NCBI RefSeq assembly: GCF_005221385.1
Contig: NZ_CP039903.1
Location: 2,981,001-3,045,000, forward strand
Origin: Agrobacterium tumefaciens
Lineage (GTDB): Bacteria; Pseudomonadota; Alphaproteobacteria; Rhizobiales; Rhizobiaceae
Direction: 5' to 3'
DNA: 64,000 nt
Below are positions 28,763-37,147 of this stretch, in pieces. The position numbers and the translations under genes were made by a program. A model generated the notes under the pieces. The model had not been told where the DNA came from. It worked only from the letters and a program-made list of their open reading frames with translations, and made no database searches. Within the stretch, counting starts at the first letter, position 1, and every line of letters begins with the position of its first letter.

Positions 28763-29341
28763 ATGAAAAATCCACAGACCAGAGCCGATGATATTCTTCG
28801 CTGTGCACGCACCCTCATTATAAGGGGCGGCTATAACAGTTTCAGCTACGCCGATATTTCCAATGTAGTCGGCATTCGCAATGCCAGCATTCACCACCAT
28901 TTTCCAAGCAAGTCAGATCTGGTCTGTAAACTGGTCGAGCAGTACAGGCAGGAAGCTGAAGCCGGGATCGCCGAGCTGGAGCGAAACATCTCTGATCCGC
29001 TCGAACAGCTTCGCGCTTACGTCGGTTATTGGGCGGGCTGCATCGCTGACGCGACCCATCCCTTCTGCGTCTGCGCCCTGCTCGCCACTGAAATACCGGT
29101 CCTTCCCGAATCTGTCGTTCTCGAAGTGCGTGCGCATTTTCAAAGCCTGTCGGATTGGCTCACCGCCGTGCTGGAGCGCGGCGCTGCCAAAGGTCGCCTT
29201 GTGCTGACCGGAACAGCGCGAGCCAATGCCGAAATGTTCATGGCCACCGTGCATGGCGCAATGCTCTCAGCCCGCGCCCACGGTGATGCCGCAACCTTTG
29301 GCGCAATAACCCGCCCCATGCTGGAGCGCATCACCGCTTGA
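28763..29341 (+). CDS. TetR-family transcriptional regulator
   Basis: 192 residues. The N-terminal helix-turn-helix is typical: YNSFSYADISNVVGIRNASI then HHHFPSKSDLVCKLVEQY. The C-terminal domain resembles the TetR_C subgroup common in rhizobia (CVCALLATEIPVLPESV). The start codon abuts a strong double palindrome. It is divergent from the membrane methyltransferase-like gene and upstream of an uncharacterised membrane protein, so both may be under its control. Confidence 0.9.
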   Translation: MKNPQTRADDILRCARTLIIRGGYNSFSYADISNVVGIRNASIHHHFPSKSDLVCKLVEQYRQEAEAGIAELERNISDPLEQLRAYVGYWAGCIADATHPFCVCALLATEIPVLPESVVLEVRAHFQSLSDWLTAVLERGAAKGRLVLTGTARANAEMFMATVHGAMLSARAHGDAATFGAITRPMLERITA

Positions 29342-29486
29342 AAACGAAGCGTCGCCAGGGAGGTGAATGCATGACCGGAGCGATATCCGACCCGGTAAAC
29401 AGACAGCATTACACTTCAAGATCAGTCGTCAACAACCTGCTTCCCCGGGCCGCCACCGCTCTTCTGGAAGAGAAAGGCAATCTCTC

Positions 29487-29975
29487 ATGTTCGGAATTTC
29501 TCCGCTTGGCTGGGTCCACACACTCGGCAGCCTGCCCGCCATTCCCGTGGCCATCTACATGTTTGCCCGTTACGGTCGAATCGTTCCCGGCTCCACGCCG
29601 GGTGCAATCTATTTTGTGTCCATGTTGATTGGTGCTGCCACAGCCTTCCTCGTGGCGCATCAGCCGGTCAGCTACGCCATTGGCGCACTCACCATTCTGT
29701 TCCTGCTCGCAGGTTACGGAATCGAGCGCATTCTCGGCTCAACGCGCATCGCCAGATATGTTGAAACCATCTGTCTCAGTGTCAGCGCGTTTCTGTTGAT
29801 GGTGCCGACGGCGACCGAAACCCTGCGCCGTGTTCCGGATGGTCATCCCTTTGTGACCGATTTGAAATCGCCGCTGCTTCTCGGCGTTCAGGCAGGGTTG
29901 CTGGCGATCCTCGTTGTCGGCGTGACCGCCCAAATCATCTATCTCGCAAGACAAAACAGAAACGCCGCGAACTAG
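29487..29975 (+). CDS. Uncharacterised multi-pass membrane protein
   Basis: 162 residues with about five membrane segments (LGSLPAIPVAIYMFARYG; AIYFVSMLIGAATAFLVA; YAIGALTILFLLAGYGI; near-C-terminal GLLAILVVGVTAQIIYLA). A conserved-looking loop (ETLRRVPDGHPFVTDLKSPL) separates the last two. I cannot place it in a family with confidence. ATG 29487 was chosen because the frame upstream (from 29367) is not hydrophobic. The gene follows tetR by 145 bp, and its stop codon lies inside the terminator hairpin. Confidence 0.65.
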   Translation: MFGISPLGWVHTLGSLPAIPVAIYMFARYGRIVPGSTPGAIYFVSMLIGAATAFLVAHQPVSYAIGALTILFLLAGYGIERILGSTRIARYVETICLSVSAFLLMVPTATETLRRVPDGHPFVTDLKSPLLLGVQAGLLAILVVGVTAQIIYLARQNRNAAN

Positions 29976-29984
29976 TCGCGGCGT
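29962..29984. terminator. Terminator shared by the membrane protein gene and guaA
   Basis: ACGCCGCGA-ACTAG-TCGCGGCGT is a 9-bp stem that overlaps the TAG of the plus-strand gene. On the minus strand it is followed by TTCTGTTTT. It lies between convergent genes. Confidence 0.75.
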
Positions 29985-30013
29985 CATCGTTTAAGTACTG
30001 TCGATTGTAGTCG

Positions 30014-31591
30014 TTATTCCCACTCGATCGTGCCGGGCGGCTTGCTCGTCACGTCATAGACGACACGGTTGATGCCGCGCACTTCGTTGATGATGCGGGT
30101 TGCCGCGCGGCCAAGGAAATTCATGTCGTAGGGATAGAAATCCGCCGTCATACCGTCAACCGAGGTCACGGCGCGCAGCGCGCAGACGAAGTCATAGGTG
30201 CGGTAGTCGCCCATGACGCCGACGGTCTGTACCGGCAGCAGCACGGCAAAGGCCTGCCAGATCGTGTCATAGAGACCGGCCTTGCGGATTTCGTCGAGAT
30301 AGATCGCATCCGCCTTGCGCAGGATATCGAGCTTCTCGCGGGTGATCGCGCCGGGGCAGCGGATCGCCAGACCCGGACCGGGGAAGGGGTGGCGACCGAT
30401 GAAGCTTTCCGGCAGGCCGAGTTCGCGGCCAAGCGCGCGGACCTCGTCCTTGAAAAGCTCACGCAGCGGCTCGACGAGCTGCATGTTCATGCGCTCGGGA
30501 AGACCGCCGACATTGTGGTGGCTCTTGATGGTGACCGAAGGGCCACCGGAGAAGGAAACGCTCTCGATGACGTCAGGATAAAGCGTGCCCTGCGCCAGGA
30601 ACTTCGGTGCGCCCTTGCCGTCGGCGGCGATCTTGGCTGCTTCGGCCTCGAAGACTTCGATGAACAGACGGCCGATGGTCTTGCGCTTTGCTTCCGGATC
30701 GGAAACGCCCGAGAGTTCGCCGAGGAACAGGTCGGCGGCGTCAACGTGGACGAGCGGAATATTGTAGTGGTCGCGGAACATGCCGACCACCTGTTCGCTT
30801 TCGCCAAGCCGCATCAGGCCATGATCGACGTAAACGCAGGTCAGCTGGTCACCGATCGCCTCGTGAATGAGGATGGCCGCAACCGAGGAATCGACGCCGC
30901 CGGAGAGTGCGCACAGCACGCGGCCGGTGCCGACCTGATCGCGGATCTTGCGGATCATTTCGGCGCGATAGGCCGCCATCGTCCAGTCGGATTTCAGCCC
31001 GACGATCTTGTGCACGAAGTTGGACAGGAGCTTGCCGCCATCAGGCGTGTGCACCACTTCCGGGTGGAACATGGTGGTGTAATAGTGACGCGTCTCGTCG
31101 GCCGCGATGGCGAAGGGCGCGTTTTCGGAGGTCGCGATGACCTCGAAACCTTCCGGCAGCTTCGTCACGCGGTCGCCATGGCTCATCCAGACCGGGTAGC
31201 TCTTGCCCTGTTCCCAGAAGCCGTCGAACAGCGGGCTCGCCTTCTTGATGTCGATATCGGCGCGGCCGAATTCCGCCGCATGGCCACCTTCGACCACGCC
31301 GCCGAGCTGGGTGCAGAGCGTCTGCTGGCCGTAGCAGATGCCGAGGATCGGAACCTTGCTGTCGAACACCGCCTGCGGTGCACGCGGGCTACCTTCCGCC
31401 GTGACAGATGCGGGGCCGCCGGAGAAGATAACGCCCTTCGGCTGAAGCTTCTCAAACGCCTCTGCGGCATTCTGGAACGGATGGATTTCGCAATAGACCC
31501 CGGCTTCGCGGATGCGGCGCGCAATCAGCTGCGTCACCTGGCTGCCGAAATCGATGATGAGAATGCTGTCGGGATGGGCTATCTGGGTCAT
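30014..31591 (-). CDS. guaA: GMP synthase (glutamine-hydrolysing)
   Basis: 525 residues, full length. It converts XMP to GMP using glutamine and ATP. The N-terminal class I glutaminase has Cys in [10 protein letters not shown] and the His/Glu pair in [12 protein letters not shown]. The ATP pyrophosphatase part has the P-loop [17 protein letters not shown]. The C-terminal dimerisation domain ends with the standard GTIEWE. There are no interruptions. It is monocistronic between two terminator-like regions. Confidence 0.98.
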   Translation of the reverse strand: MTQIAHPDSILIIDFGSQVTQLIARRIREAGVYCEIHPFQNAAEAFEKLQPKGVIFSGGPASVTAEGSPRAPQAVFDSKVPILGICYGQQTLCTQLGGVVEGGHAAEFGRADIDIKKASPLFDGFWEQGKSYPVWMSHGDRVTKLPEGFEVIATSENAPFAIAADETRHYYTTMFHPEVVHTPDGGKLLSNFVHKIVGLKSDWTMAAYRAEMIRKIRDQVGTGRVLCALSGGVDSSVAAILIHEAIGDQLTCVYVDHGLMRLGESEQVVGMFRDHYNIPLVHVDAADLFLGELSGVSDPEAKRKTIGRLFIEVFEAEAAKIAADGKGAPKFLAQGTLYPDVIESVSFSGGPSVTIKSHHNVGGLPERMNMQLVEPLRELFKDEVRALGRELGLPESFIGRHPFPGPGLAIRCPGAITREKLDILRKADAIYLDEIRKAGLYDTIWQAFAVLLPVQTVGVMGDYRTYDFVCALRAVTSVDGMTADFYPYDMNFLGRAATRIINEVRGINRVVYDVTSKPPGTIEWE

Positions 31592-31674
31592 GGCGAGCCT
31601 TTAAAGAAAATGGCGGCTTTAGGCAACCCGGAAGCGGGCGTCAAACCGCGGAAATTTGCGAAAATCGCAAGGTT

Positions 31675-32313
31675 TCAAAGGGTGACTGAGCCATCTTCTA
31701 TGGCATGGCAAAGCCGGTCGACGGCATCTGCCAGCTTTTCGTCGATGATGTGCAGATATTCCGTCCAGTCGTCCACATGGTTCACATCCGCCTTGCCGTC
31801 GGAAATACCGCGCAGACTGACGAGCGGTACGCCGAAGCGCTGGCAGGCTCTTAAAACCGCAAAGGTTTCCATTTCCACCATATCGGCGTCGATCAGTCCG
31901 TAAGCCTCGCCCGAAACGACATTGGCGCCGGTGGAAAGCCGCGCCTCGGCAATTTCGGGTATCCGCAAAGGCAAGGCCACTTCGGCGGGCAGATCAAGCA
32001 GCGGCGTGCAGCCCTTTTCGAAACCGAAGGCGGAGGCGTCCATGTCGCGATAGGAAACCGAAATCGCCTGATAGATGCCGGTTTGCTCCAATGTTCGCGA
32101 ACCGGCGGAACCGAGCGAAACGACGAGATCAGGCAGATGGTCCGCCGCATCGAGACCGGCAAGAACGGCCGTGACCGCAATCGCCGCCTCGACCGGGCCG
32201 ATGCCGGTCATCAATGGCGCGATGCGTGCCTGGAGATGGGGACCGTATTCGGGAGAGGCCGCCATGACGAAAAGAATGGATTTATCCGCAACATGCAAAA
32301 GCCGGTAGCTCAT
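31675..32313 (-). CDS. 5'-methylthioadenosine/S-adenosylhomocysteine nucleosidase
   Basis: 212 residues. The nucleoside phosphorylase-like fold is visible in MTGIGPVEAAIAV, VVSLGSAGSRTLEQTGI and the ribose/base-binding VEMETFAVLRACQRFGVPL. The late catalytic Asp is in SLRGISDGKADV. It cleaves adenine from MTA or SAH, recycling SAM by-products. The first four bases overlap the end of the thioesterase gene upstream (ATGA arrangement), so the two are co-translated. Substrate preference within the family is not certain. Confidence 0.85.
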   Translation of the reverse strand: MSYRLLHVADKSILFVMAASPEYGPHLQARIAPLMTGIGPVEAAIAVTAVLAGLDAADHLPDLVVSLGSAGSRTLEQTGIYQAISVSYRDMDASAFGFEKGCTPLLDLPAEVALPLRIPEIAEARLSTGANVVSGEAYGLIDADMVEMETFAVLRACQRFGVPLVSLRGISDGKADVNHVDDWTEYLHIIDEKLADAVDRLCHAIEDGSVTL

Positions 32314-32759
32314 CCGGTAATATCCTCGCGACCTTTTACCACCATCATCGTTCCTGTCATTGAGGCTATCAGCTTTGTCGGCCCGTCCGAAAGCGCATAG
32401 GCGCGGCCATCGGCGACGATCAGGTTGTTGCCTGGCTTGATGATCTCGCCGCGAAACAGGAACCGCTCGCCGCGCCCGGGCGACATGAGGTTGACCTTGA
32501 ATTCGATGGTCAGCAGAGAGGCTTCCGGTTCGATGATCGTATAAGCCGCATAGGTGCAGGCCGTGTCCAGACCGGCGGCGATGACGCCCGCATGCAATAT
32601 GCCATGCTGCTGTGTGAGCTTTTCATGAAAGGGCAGTTCGATCTCCACCAGCCGGTGTTCGATACGGCTGATCTCAGCATCGATGGCCTGCACAACACCC
32701 TGCCGCGCAAAACTTCGTTCTATCCGCTGACGAAAATCGCCGGGATCCGTGATCTCCAT
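32310..32759 (-). CDS. PaaI-family hot-dog thioesterase
   Basis: 149 residues. The hot-dog fold signature of the PaaI group is visible: QQHGILHAGVIAAGLDTACT with the HG..AG..A motif, LTIEFKVNLMSPGRGERF, and KPGNNLIVADGRAYAL. It hydrolyses an acyl-CoA (unknown), or acts on a related thioester. It is the first gene of a unit with the nucleosidase, ending in a 4-bp overlap with it. Confidence 0.88.
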   Translation of the reverse strand: MEITDPGDFRQRIERSFARQGVVQAIDAEISRIEHRLVEIELPFHEKLTQQHGILHAGVIAAGLDTACTYAAYTIIEPEASLLTIEFKVNLMSPGRGERFLFRGEIIKPGNNLIVADGRAYALSDGPTKLIASMTGTMMVVKGREDITG

Positions 32760-32841
32760 GGCCTACCTGCCTGCTTTAAGTCCCATCGCAAACTGACATG
32801 GCGTGTGGCGGCAGGCAAGGCAAGGCCCGGGCAGGCAGAAA

Positions 32842-33294
32842 TTAGTTCAGAATGCCGATACTCGCATTCAGCACCGTGGCAAAGGCAACCCACAACGCAT
32901 AGGGCACGAAAAGCCACATGGATACGCGGTCACGGCGATAGGTTAGTGCTATGAAAGCCAAAATGCACACCAGCATCGGAATGATGATGATCAGGGCGCC
33001 CGCCGGGCTCTGCATGCCGAAAAAGATCGGAGACCACAGGAAACTCAGCACCATCTGGGTGAACCAGAGGCGCATGCGCGTTCCCATTCGCTTCCTGATC
33101 CATGTGCGTGCACCGGCGATACCGATCAACACGTAAAGCGTGGTCCAGACCGGCCCGAAGATCCAGTTGGGTGGATTGAAGAATGGTTTCTGCAGCGATT
33201 GATACCATTCGCCCGGCACATTGTTGACGCCGATCAGCGCCCCAATGGCAACAACTGCAACCACGAAAACAACGTACACGGTAAGGTTTTTCAT
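32842..33294 (-). CDS. TspO/MBR-family membrane protein
   Basis: 150 residues with five membrane segments and the family's Trp/Pro-rich landmarks: KPFFNPPNWIFGPVWTTLY, then LSFLWSPIFFG and PYALWVAFATVLN. TspO proteins bind porphyrins and haem and have been tied to tetrapyrrole handling and stress in Rhodobacter. It lies 51 bp downstream of the imelysin/di-haem operon on the same strand, without a clear terminator between, so an iron or haem link is plausible (inference). Confidence 0.92.
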   Translation of the reverse strand: MKNLTVYVVFVVAVVAIGALIGVNNVPGEWYQSLQKPFFNPPNWIFGPVWTTLYVLIGIAGARTWIRKRMGTRMRLWFTQMVLSFLWSPIFFGMQSPAGALIIIIPMLVCILAFIALTYRRDRVSMWLFVPYALWVAFATVLNASIGILN

Positions 33295-33345
33295 GACGCC
33301 TCAACTGCGCCTGCCGGGCTTTTGTTCCCGTGCTTTTTCAGTATT

Positions 33346-34440
33346 TTAGCTGGAGATACGCACAATATGCTGGTCCCATGCCACGTCGCTGCGCAGCGCC
33401 TCGAAAAATCCGTCATAGGAAGAAACCGCAATGCCCCGGGCGGCGGGTGCAACGCCCGCTGCTTCGCGCACGCTCACCTCTGAAACCACCCTCCCGGTTT
33501 TTGCATCGAGCGTCACGGCGGCGTTGCCATTGGGTGAGGTCAGGCCCACCAGCCCCTCGCGTCGGTTGACGGCGATGGCTCCGACATAGTTGGCAAGACG
33601 CACTGTCGTTTCCTCCGGCAGATCGACGAAAGCCACATCCTCACCCTTGGCGAAGTGGCCGACCAATGGCGGCAGATCGTTGCGCGGTCCCTCATATTGG
33701 CAGGCGAACCAGATGCGGCCGTCATCGCCAAGGTCGACGTGGCGGGTGGAAAGCTGGCGCAGCCGGTCCGGCATCGTATGTTTCTGGATCAACTGACCAG
33801 TAGCGGCGTCCAGAAGCACGAGAGACGGTTCCATGCTGTCGATATTGAGTTTGGTGCGGCCGAAATCCGGGTGGGTTTCGATGCCGCCATTGGCGATCAC
33901 GATCAGCCGCCCGTCATCGCTCACCGTCATGTCATGCGTACCGACGCCATGTGCGTCATATTCACCGATGCGGGTAAATCCGTTTTTGGCGTCGTACAAC
34001 CCGATAACACCGCGATTGCCGTCGAAGTCGTTTTCGCTGGCATAGAGGATCGCCCCATCGGGCGAGAATTGGCCGTGGCCATAGAAATGGCGGTTCTCCG
34101 GCGTGTGCATCACGATCGGCTCGCGGTGTTGCGCGGGATCGAAGGCCATGAAGAAGGTGCCGGGCCGGCGCGCGAAGGCCACGGTCGTACCCGTCGCGCG
34201 GCTCGTCGCCATTCCGTGGGCGCGGGCGGGAAGCACAACGCGGTCGATGATTTCGCCGCGTTCGCTCACCGTCGCAATGCCGTAGGAGCCGTCACGGGCG
34301 CGGAAGGCCGAAGCAAAGACCGCGTCTGCCCGTTCCAGCGCATAAAGTGAACGGGGAGCCAGCGCGGCGAGGAAGGGAACTCCCGCCGCTTTGATGAAGC
34401 TGCGCCGATCTATCAGCATCCGTTTGGTGCCTGATATCAT
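33346..34440 (-). CDS. TAT-exported DUF1513 beta-propeller-like protein
   Basis: 364 residues. A twin-arginine signal (DRRSFIKAAGVPFLAALAP) leads to the periplasm. The body has repeated blade-like segments (GHGQFSPDGAILYASENDFD; GTHDMTVSDDGRLIVIANGG; RHVDLGDDGRIWFACQYEG), matching DUF1513. The function is unknown in the literature I know; in many proteobacteria it is encoded with imelysin and DUF1111 di-haem proteins. ATG 34440 has GGAG upstream; the start lies 4 bp past the stop of the imelysin gene. It is the last gene of the core operon. Confidence 0.82.
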   Translation of the reverse strand: MISGTKRMLIDRRSFIKAAGVPFLAALAPRSLYALERADAVFASAFRARDGSYGIATVSERGEIIDRVVLPARAHGMATSRATGTTVAFARRPGTFFMAFDPAQHREPIVMHTPENRHFYGHGQFSPDGAILYASENDFDGNRGVIGLYDAKNGFTRIGEYDAHGVGTHDMTVSDDGRLIVIANGGIETHPDFGRTKLNIDSMEPSLVLLDAATGQLIQKHTMPDRLRQLSTRHVDLGDDGRIWFACQYEGPRNDLPPLVGHFAKGEDVAFVDLPEETTVRLANYVGAIAVNRREGLVGLTSPNGNAAVTLDAKTGRVVSEVSVREAAGVAPAARGIAVSSYDGFFEALRSDVAWDQHIVRISS

Positions 34441-34444
34441 CGGG

Positions 34445-35566
34445 TCAGTCTCCATCGGCGAAGGAAAAGCCGGAACTGAGGCCGATTGCGCCGCCATATT
34501 GATCGTTCAAGCGGTAGATCAGGTCTTTGCCATTGAGCAGCAGATAATCCACCTTGGCGCGCTGATCGTCCTGATCCAGCGCCTTTTGCACATCCGTATC
34601 GATTGTCCCGGCAACCCGGATCATCGATTTGGCGATGAAGTCGATGGAGTTGACGATGGAGCGTTGATCGGGCGGCACGAGTTCAACCATATCGGCCGTA
34701 TGCAACAGGGTCTGAACGGCCTTGATATTGGCGGAGATGCTCTTCCAGGTCAGGCCCGAGCGCCAGTAAATGGCGGTGCGGGGAAACTTCGCCTTGTCCG
34801 GTCCCTTGTAGAAGGTTTCGATCCGCTGGTCGCGGATTGCCTCGGAGCCGTGTACGAGAATGCCGAGCAGGGCAACCAGCGCCTCGCGCTCGTCGCGAAA
34901 GACGGGATTGTCCGCTCCAGGCTGTGTCCAGTTTTTCTGCGCGCCGTCAGGGGCGTTCCAGCTATCGGAAAGCTCAGCTGCCACATTGGCGATATTACCG
35001 GCGATGGCCGCGCCGAAGCGGCAGCGGAAATCGCCCTTTTTGTCGAGAAGTTCTTCCGCGCCAGTGCCGTAAAGCACGAATTCCAGCGCGCCAAGCCCCT
35101 GTGCCGCGACGCTCTTGCCCTTCAGGCCGTCGGCGCTGGTGACGCTTTCATCTTTTTCCGACAGGTAGCGCTGCACCTGTTTCAGCCCCAGCCCCTTCTT
35201 GTCGGGGTAATAAAGAACGCGCTCGAAACGGTTCTGCTCGATGACAGGACCGACCCGCACGATCTCGATGGTCGACCAACTCGCCACCGTATCGGCAAAG
35301 GCTGCTTTGGCTGCCTCATCGGTCGTTTGGGAGGGCGAGGCGCAGAAAGCCTTCATGCTGCCTTCCAACCTGTCTGCCGATTGCCGGAAGTGGTCGTAAC
35401 CGGGGCGAATGAAGCCGTTCACCGCCTTCTCCATGACACCTCGCACCTGTGCGGGGTCAAGCGGCGGTGGCGGCATCAGTTCCACATCCTGTGCCATCGC
35501 CGGCTGATTGGTCAAAAGCAGCAGCACGGAAACGAGGCCGGATATTTTTCGCATGGCATTTTTCAT
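34445..35566 (-). CDS. Imelysin-family periplasmic protein (second copy, motif His missing)
   Basis: 373 residues with signal peptide (AMRKISGLVSVLLLLTNQPA, cleavage near AMAQ). The imelysin/M75 two-bundle fold is recognised from VNGFIRPGYDHFRQSADRLE, RVLYYPDKKGLGLKQVQRYL and ALVALLGILVHGSEAIRDQR. At the position of the family GxHxxE motif it reads GLGALEF, with Gly in place of His. It shares one base with the stop of the di-haem gene (TGATG). It likely binds metal or partners the di-haem protein in the periplasm, but the missing His suggests a changed site. Confidence 0.85.
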   Translation of the reverse strand: MKNAMRKISGLVSVLLLLTNQPAMAQDVELMPPPPLDPAQVRGVMEKAVNGFIRPGYDHFRQSADRLEGSMKAFCASPSQTTDEAAKAAFADTVASWSTIEIVRVGPVIEQNRFERVLYYPDKKGLGLKQVQRYLSEKDESVTSADGLKGKSVAAQGLGALEFVLYGTGAEELLDKKGDFRCRFGAAIAGNIANVAAELSDSWNAPDGAQKNWTQPGADNPVFRDEREALVALLGILVHGSEAIRDQRIETFYKGPDKAKFPRTAIYWRSGLTWKSISANIKAVQTLLHTADMVELVPPDQRSIVNSIDFIAKSMIRVAGTIDTDVQKALDQDDQRAKVDYLLLNGKDLIYRLNDQYGGAIGLSSGFSFADGD

Positions 35567-37089
35567 CAAAGGGACTCCAGAAAAGCCAGCAAAGCCTGCC
35601 GGTCGGATTTTTGCAAGGCGGCAAAGGCGTCGCGCTCTTTTTGCCCTTCGCCACCGTGCCACAATATCGCTTCCGTCAGGCTGCGCGCGCGCCCGTCATG
35701 CAGGTAAAAACCGTTCCCATTGACGTTCTGCGTCAGGCCGATGCCCCAGAGCGGCTGGGTGCGCCACTGTCTGCCGTTTGCTTCACCCACCTGCTGGCCG
35801 TCGGCAAGCTCCTCTCCCATGTCATGCAAGAGGAAGTCCGAGTAGGGCCAGACCAACTGGAACGAATGCATCGGGTCGGTGGCATTCCGGCGGGTGACGA
35901 ATTTCGGCGTATGGCAGGCCGTGCAGCCGGATGCGTAAAACAGCTGCTTGCCCTTAAGAACGGTCGGATCACCGGCATTTCGTCGCTGCGGCACGGCGAG
36001 GTTTTCGGTGTAGAAGGTCACGAGATCGAGAACCGGATCAGGGGCTTCCACTGGCCCCAGCCGAGGCTGCACGCCGGTCGGCATGGCCAGACAGTCCTTC
36101 TGGGCATCGGTGCAATCGCCATAGGGGGTCGGCGCATCCGGCGTGGAGATGCCAATATCGTGGGAGAAGGCGCTGGCGCTTTGATCGCGCACACTTGCAT
36201 TCTGGGCTTTCCAGCCGAACCGCCCGAGCTTCACCGCGCCGGTGCGATGATCCTTGACCCATGCCGGACGCCCGGTAATGCCGTCGCCATTTTTATCATC
36301 GGGATCGGCTTTGGCCAGAATATCGGCGTCGCTGATGGCCTCGATCAGGCCAAGCCCGAGGGTGGGCATCGCGATCCGCGCCGACAGCGTCGTATCGGCG
36401 CCAACCGGGCCATAGTTGAGGTCGGCCACGGCATAGGCGGGCTTGCGTAGCATCACCACCTCGCCATCCGAAAGACGCACCGGCATTTCAGTGTAGGAGA
36501 TGACCGGCCTGCCCTCGGCGGCAAGACCGGGAATGGCAAGGTTCTGCAACTGCCTGCCATAGGTCTCGTCGGGAAAATTCAGCACCTCATGGCGCGCAAT
36601 CGCCGCCCGTTCTCCATCGTTGCGAGCCGGCCGCGCCAGCCGCAGAAACAGGGAAACGGCGTCTTCTCCGGCAAGAGGCGGGCGGCCCCTGCCGTCCTTC
36701 ACATGGCAGGTCTGGCAGGATCGGGCATTATAAAGCGGCCCCAAACCATCCGATGCCTGTGTGGAGGAGGGGGAGGAGACCCAGAGCTTCTGGAACAGCG
36801 CGTTGCCGAGCTTGAAATCCTGCTTCCGCTCGAAGGACATGCTGGCGGAAGGATGCGAAAATGCGCCGCTGTCGGGTTTGTTGGTGCTGGTTGTCGCGCC
36901 ACCGGACATCGCCTCGAAGGGCTCCGGTTTCGTAAAATCCGTCGTCGGCGTGGTCACGGCCTGAACACGGCTGCGGTCTTTCTCCGTCAGATCATCACGC
37001 AACGGCGCGGCAAGCGTTGCCGATGCCAGAAGACAGGCTGCCCCGGCGAAGAAAAACGGCTTGCGGATCGGCAGCAGTGACAATTCCAT
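35566..37089 (-). CDS. Di-haem c-type oxidoreductase (DUF1111, 'thiol oxidoreductase' family)
   Basis: 507 residues. A signal peptide (PIRKPFFFAGAACLLASATL) exports it. Two CxxCH haem-binding motifs are visible: CQTCH at 125-129 and CTACH at 389-393, with likely distal ligands in the last third (PMHSFQLVWPYSDFLLHDMG). The family is widespread next to imelysins and is named thiol oxidoreductase in databases with little proof. Functionally it may oxidise or reduce periplasmic iron or accept electrons (inference). Start 37089 was chosen because the signal peptide begins there; the longer frame to 37236 is not supported. It overlaps the next gene by one base. Confidence 0.88.
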   Translation of the reverse strand: MELSLLPIRKPFFFAGAACLLASATLAAPLRDDLTEKDRSRVQAVTTPTTDFTKPEPFEAMSGGATTSTNKPDSGAFSHPSASMSFERKQDFKLGNALFQKLWVSSPSSTQASDGLGPLYNARSCQTCHVKDGRGRPPLAGEDAVSLFLRLARPARNDGERAAIARHEVLNFPDETYGRQLQNLAIPGLAAEGRPVISYTEMPVRLSDGEVVMLRKPAYAVADLNYGPVGADTTLSARIAMPTLGLGLIEAISDADILAKADPDDKNGDGITGRPAWVKDHRTGAVKLGRFGWKAQNASVRDQSASAFSHDIGISTPDAPTPYGDCTDAQKDCLAMPTGVQPRLGPVEAPDPVLDLVTFYTENLAVPQRRNAGDPTVLKGKQLFYASGCTACHTPKFVTRRNATDPMHSFQLVWPYSDFLLHDMGEELADGQQVGEANGRQWRTQPLWGIGLTQNVNGNGFYLHDGRARSLTEAILWHGGEGQKERDAFAALQKSDRQALLAFLESL

Positions 37090-37147
37090 GGAAATCAGGA
37101 GCACATGGGAGAAACGGGCCGCAGTGCATTGCGGCCCGTCCTGCCGC

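Noticed and set aside
30389..31903. Plus-strand open frame of 504 codons opposite guaA
   Set aside because: Shadow of guaA third-position bias; no binding site, no family.
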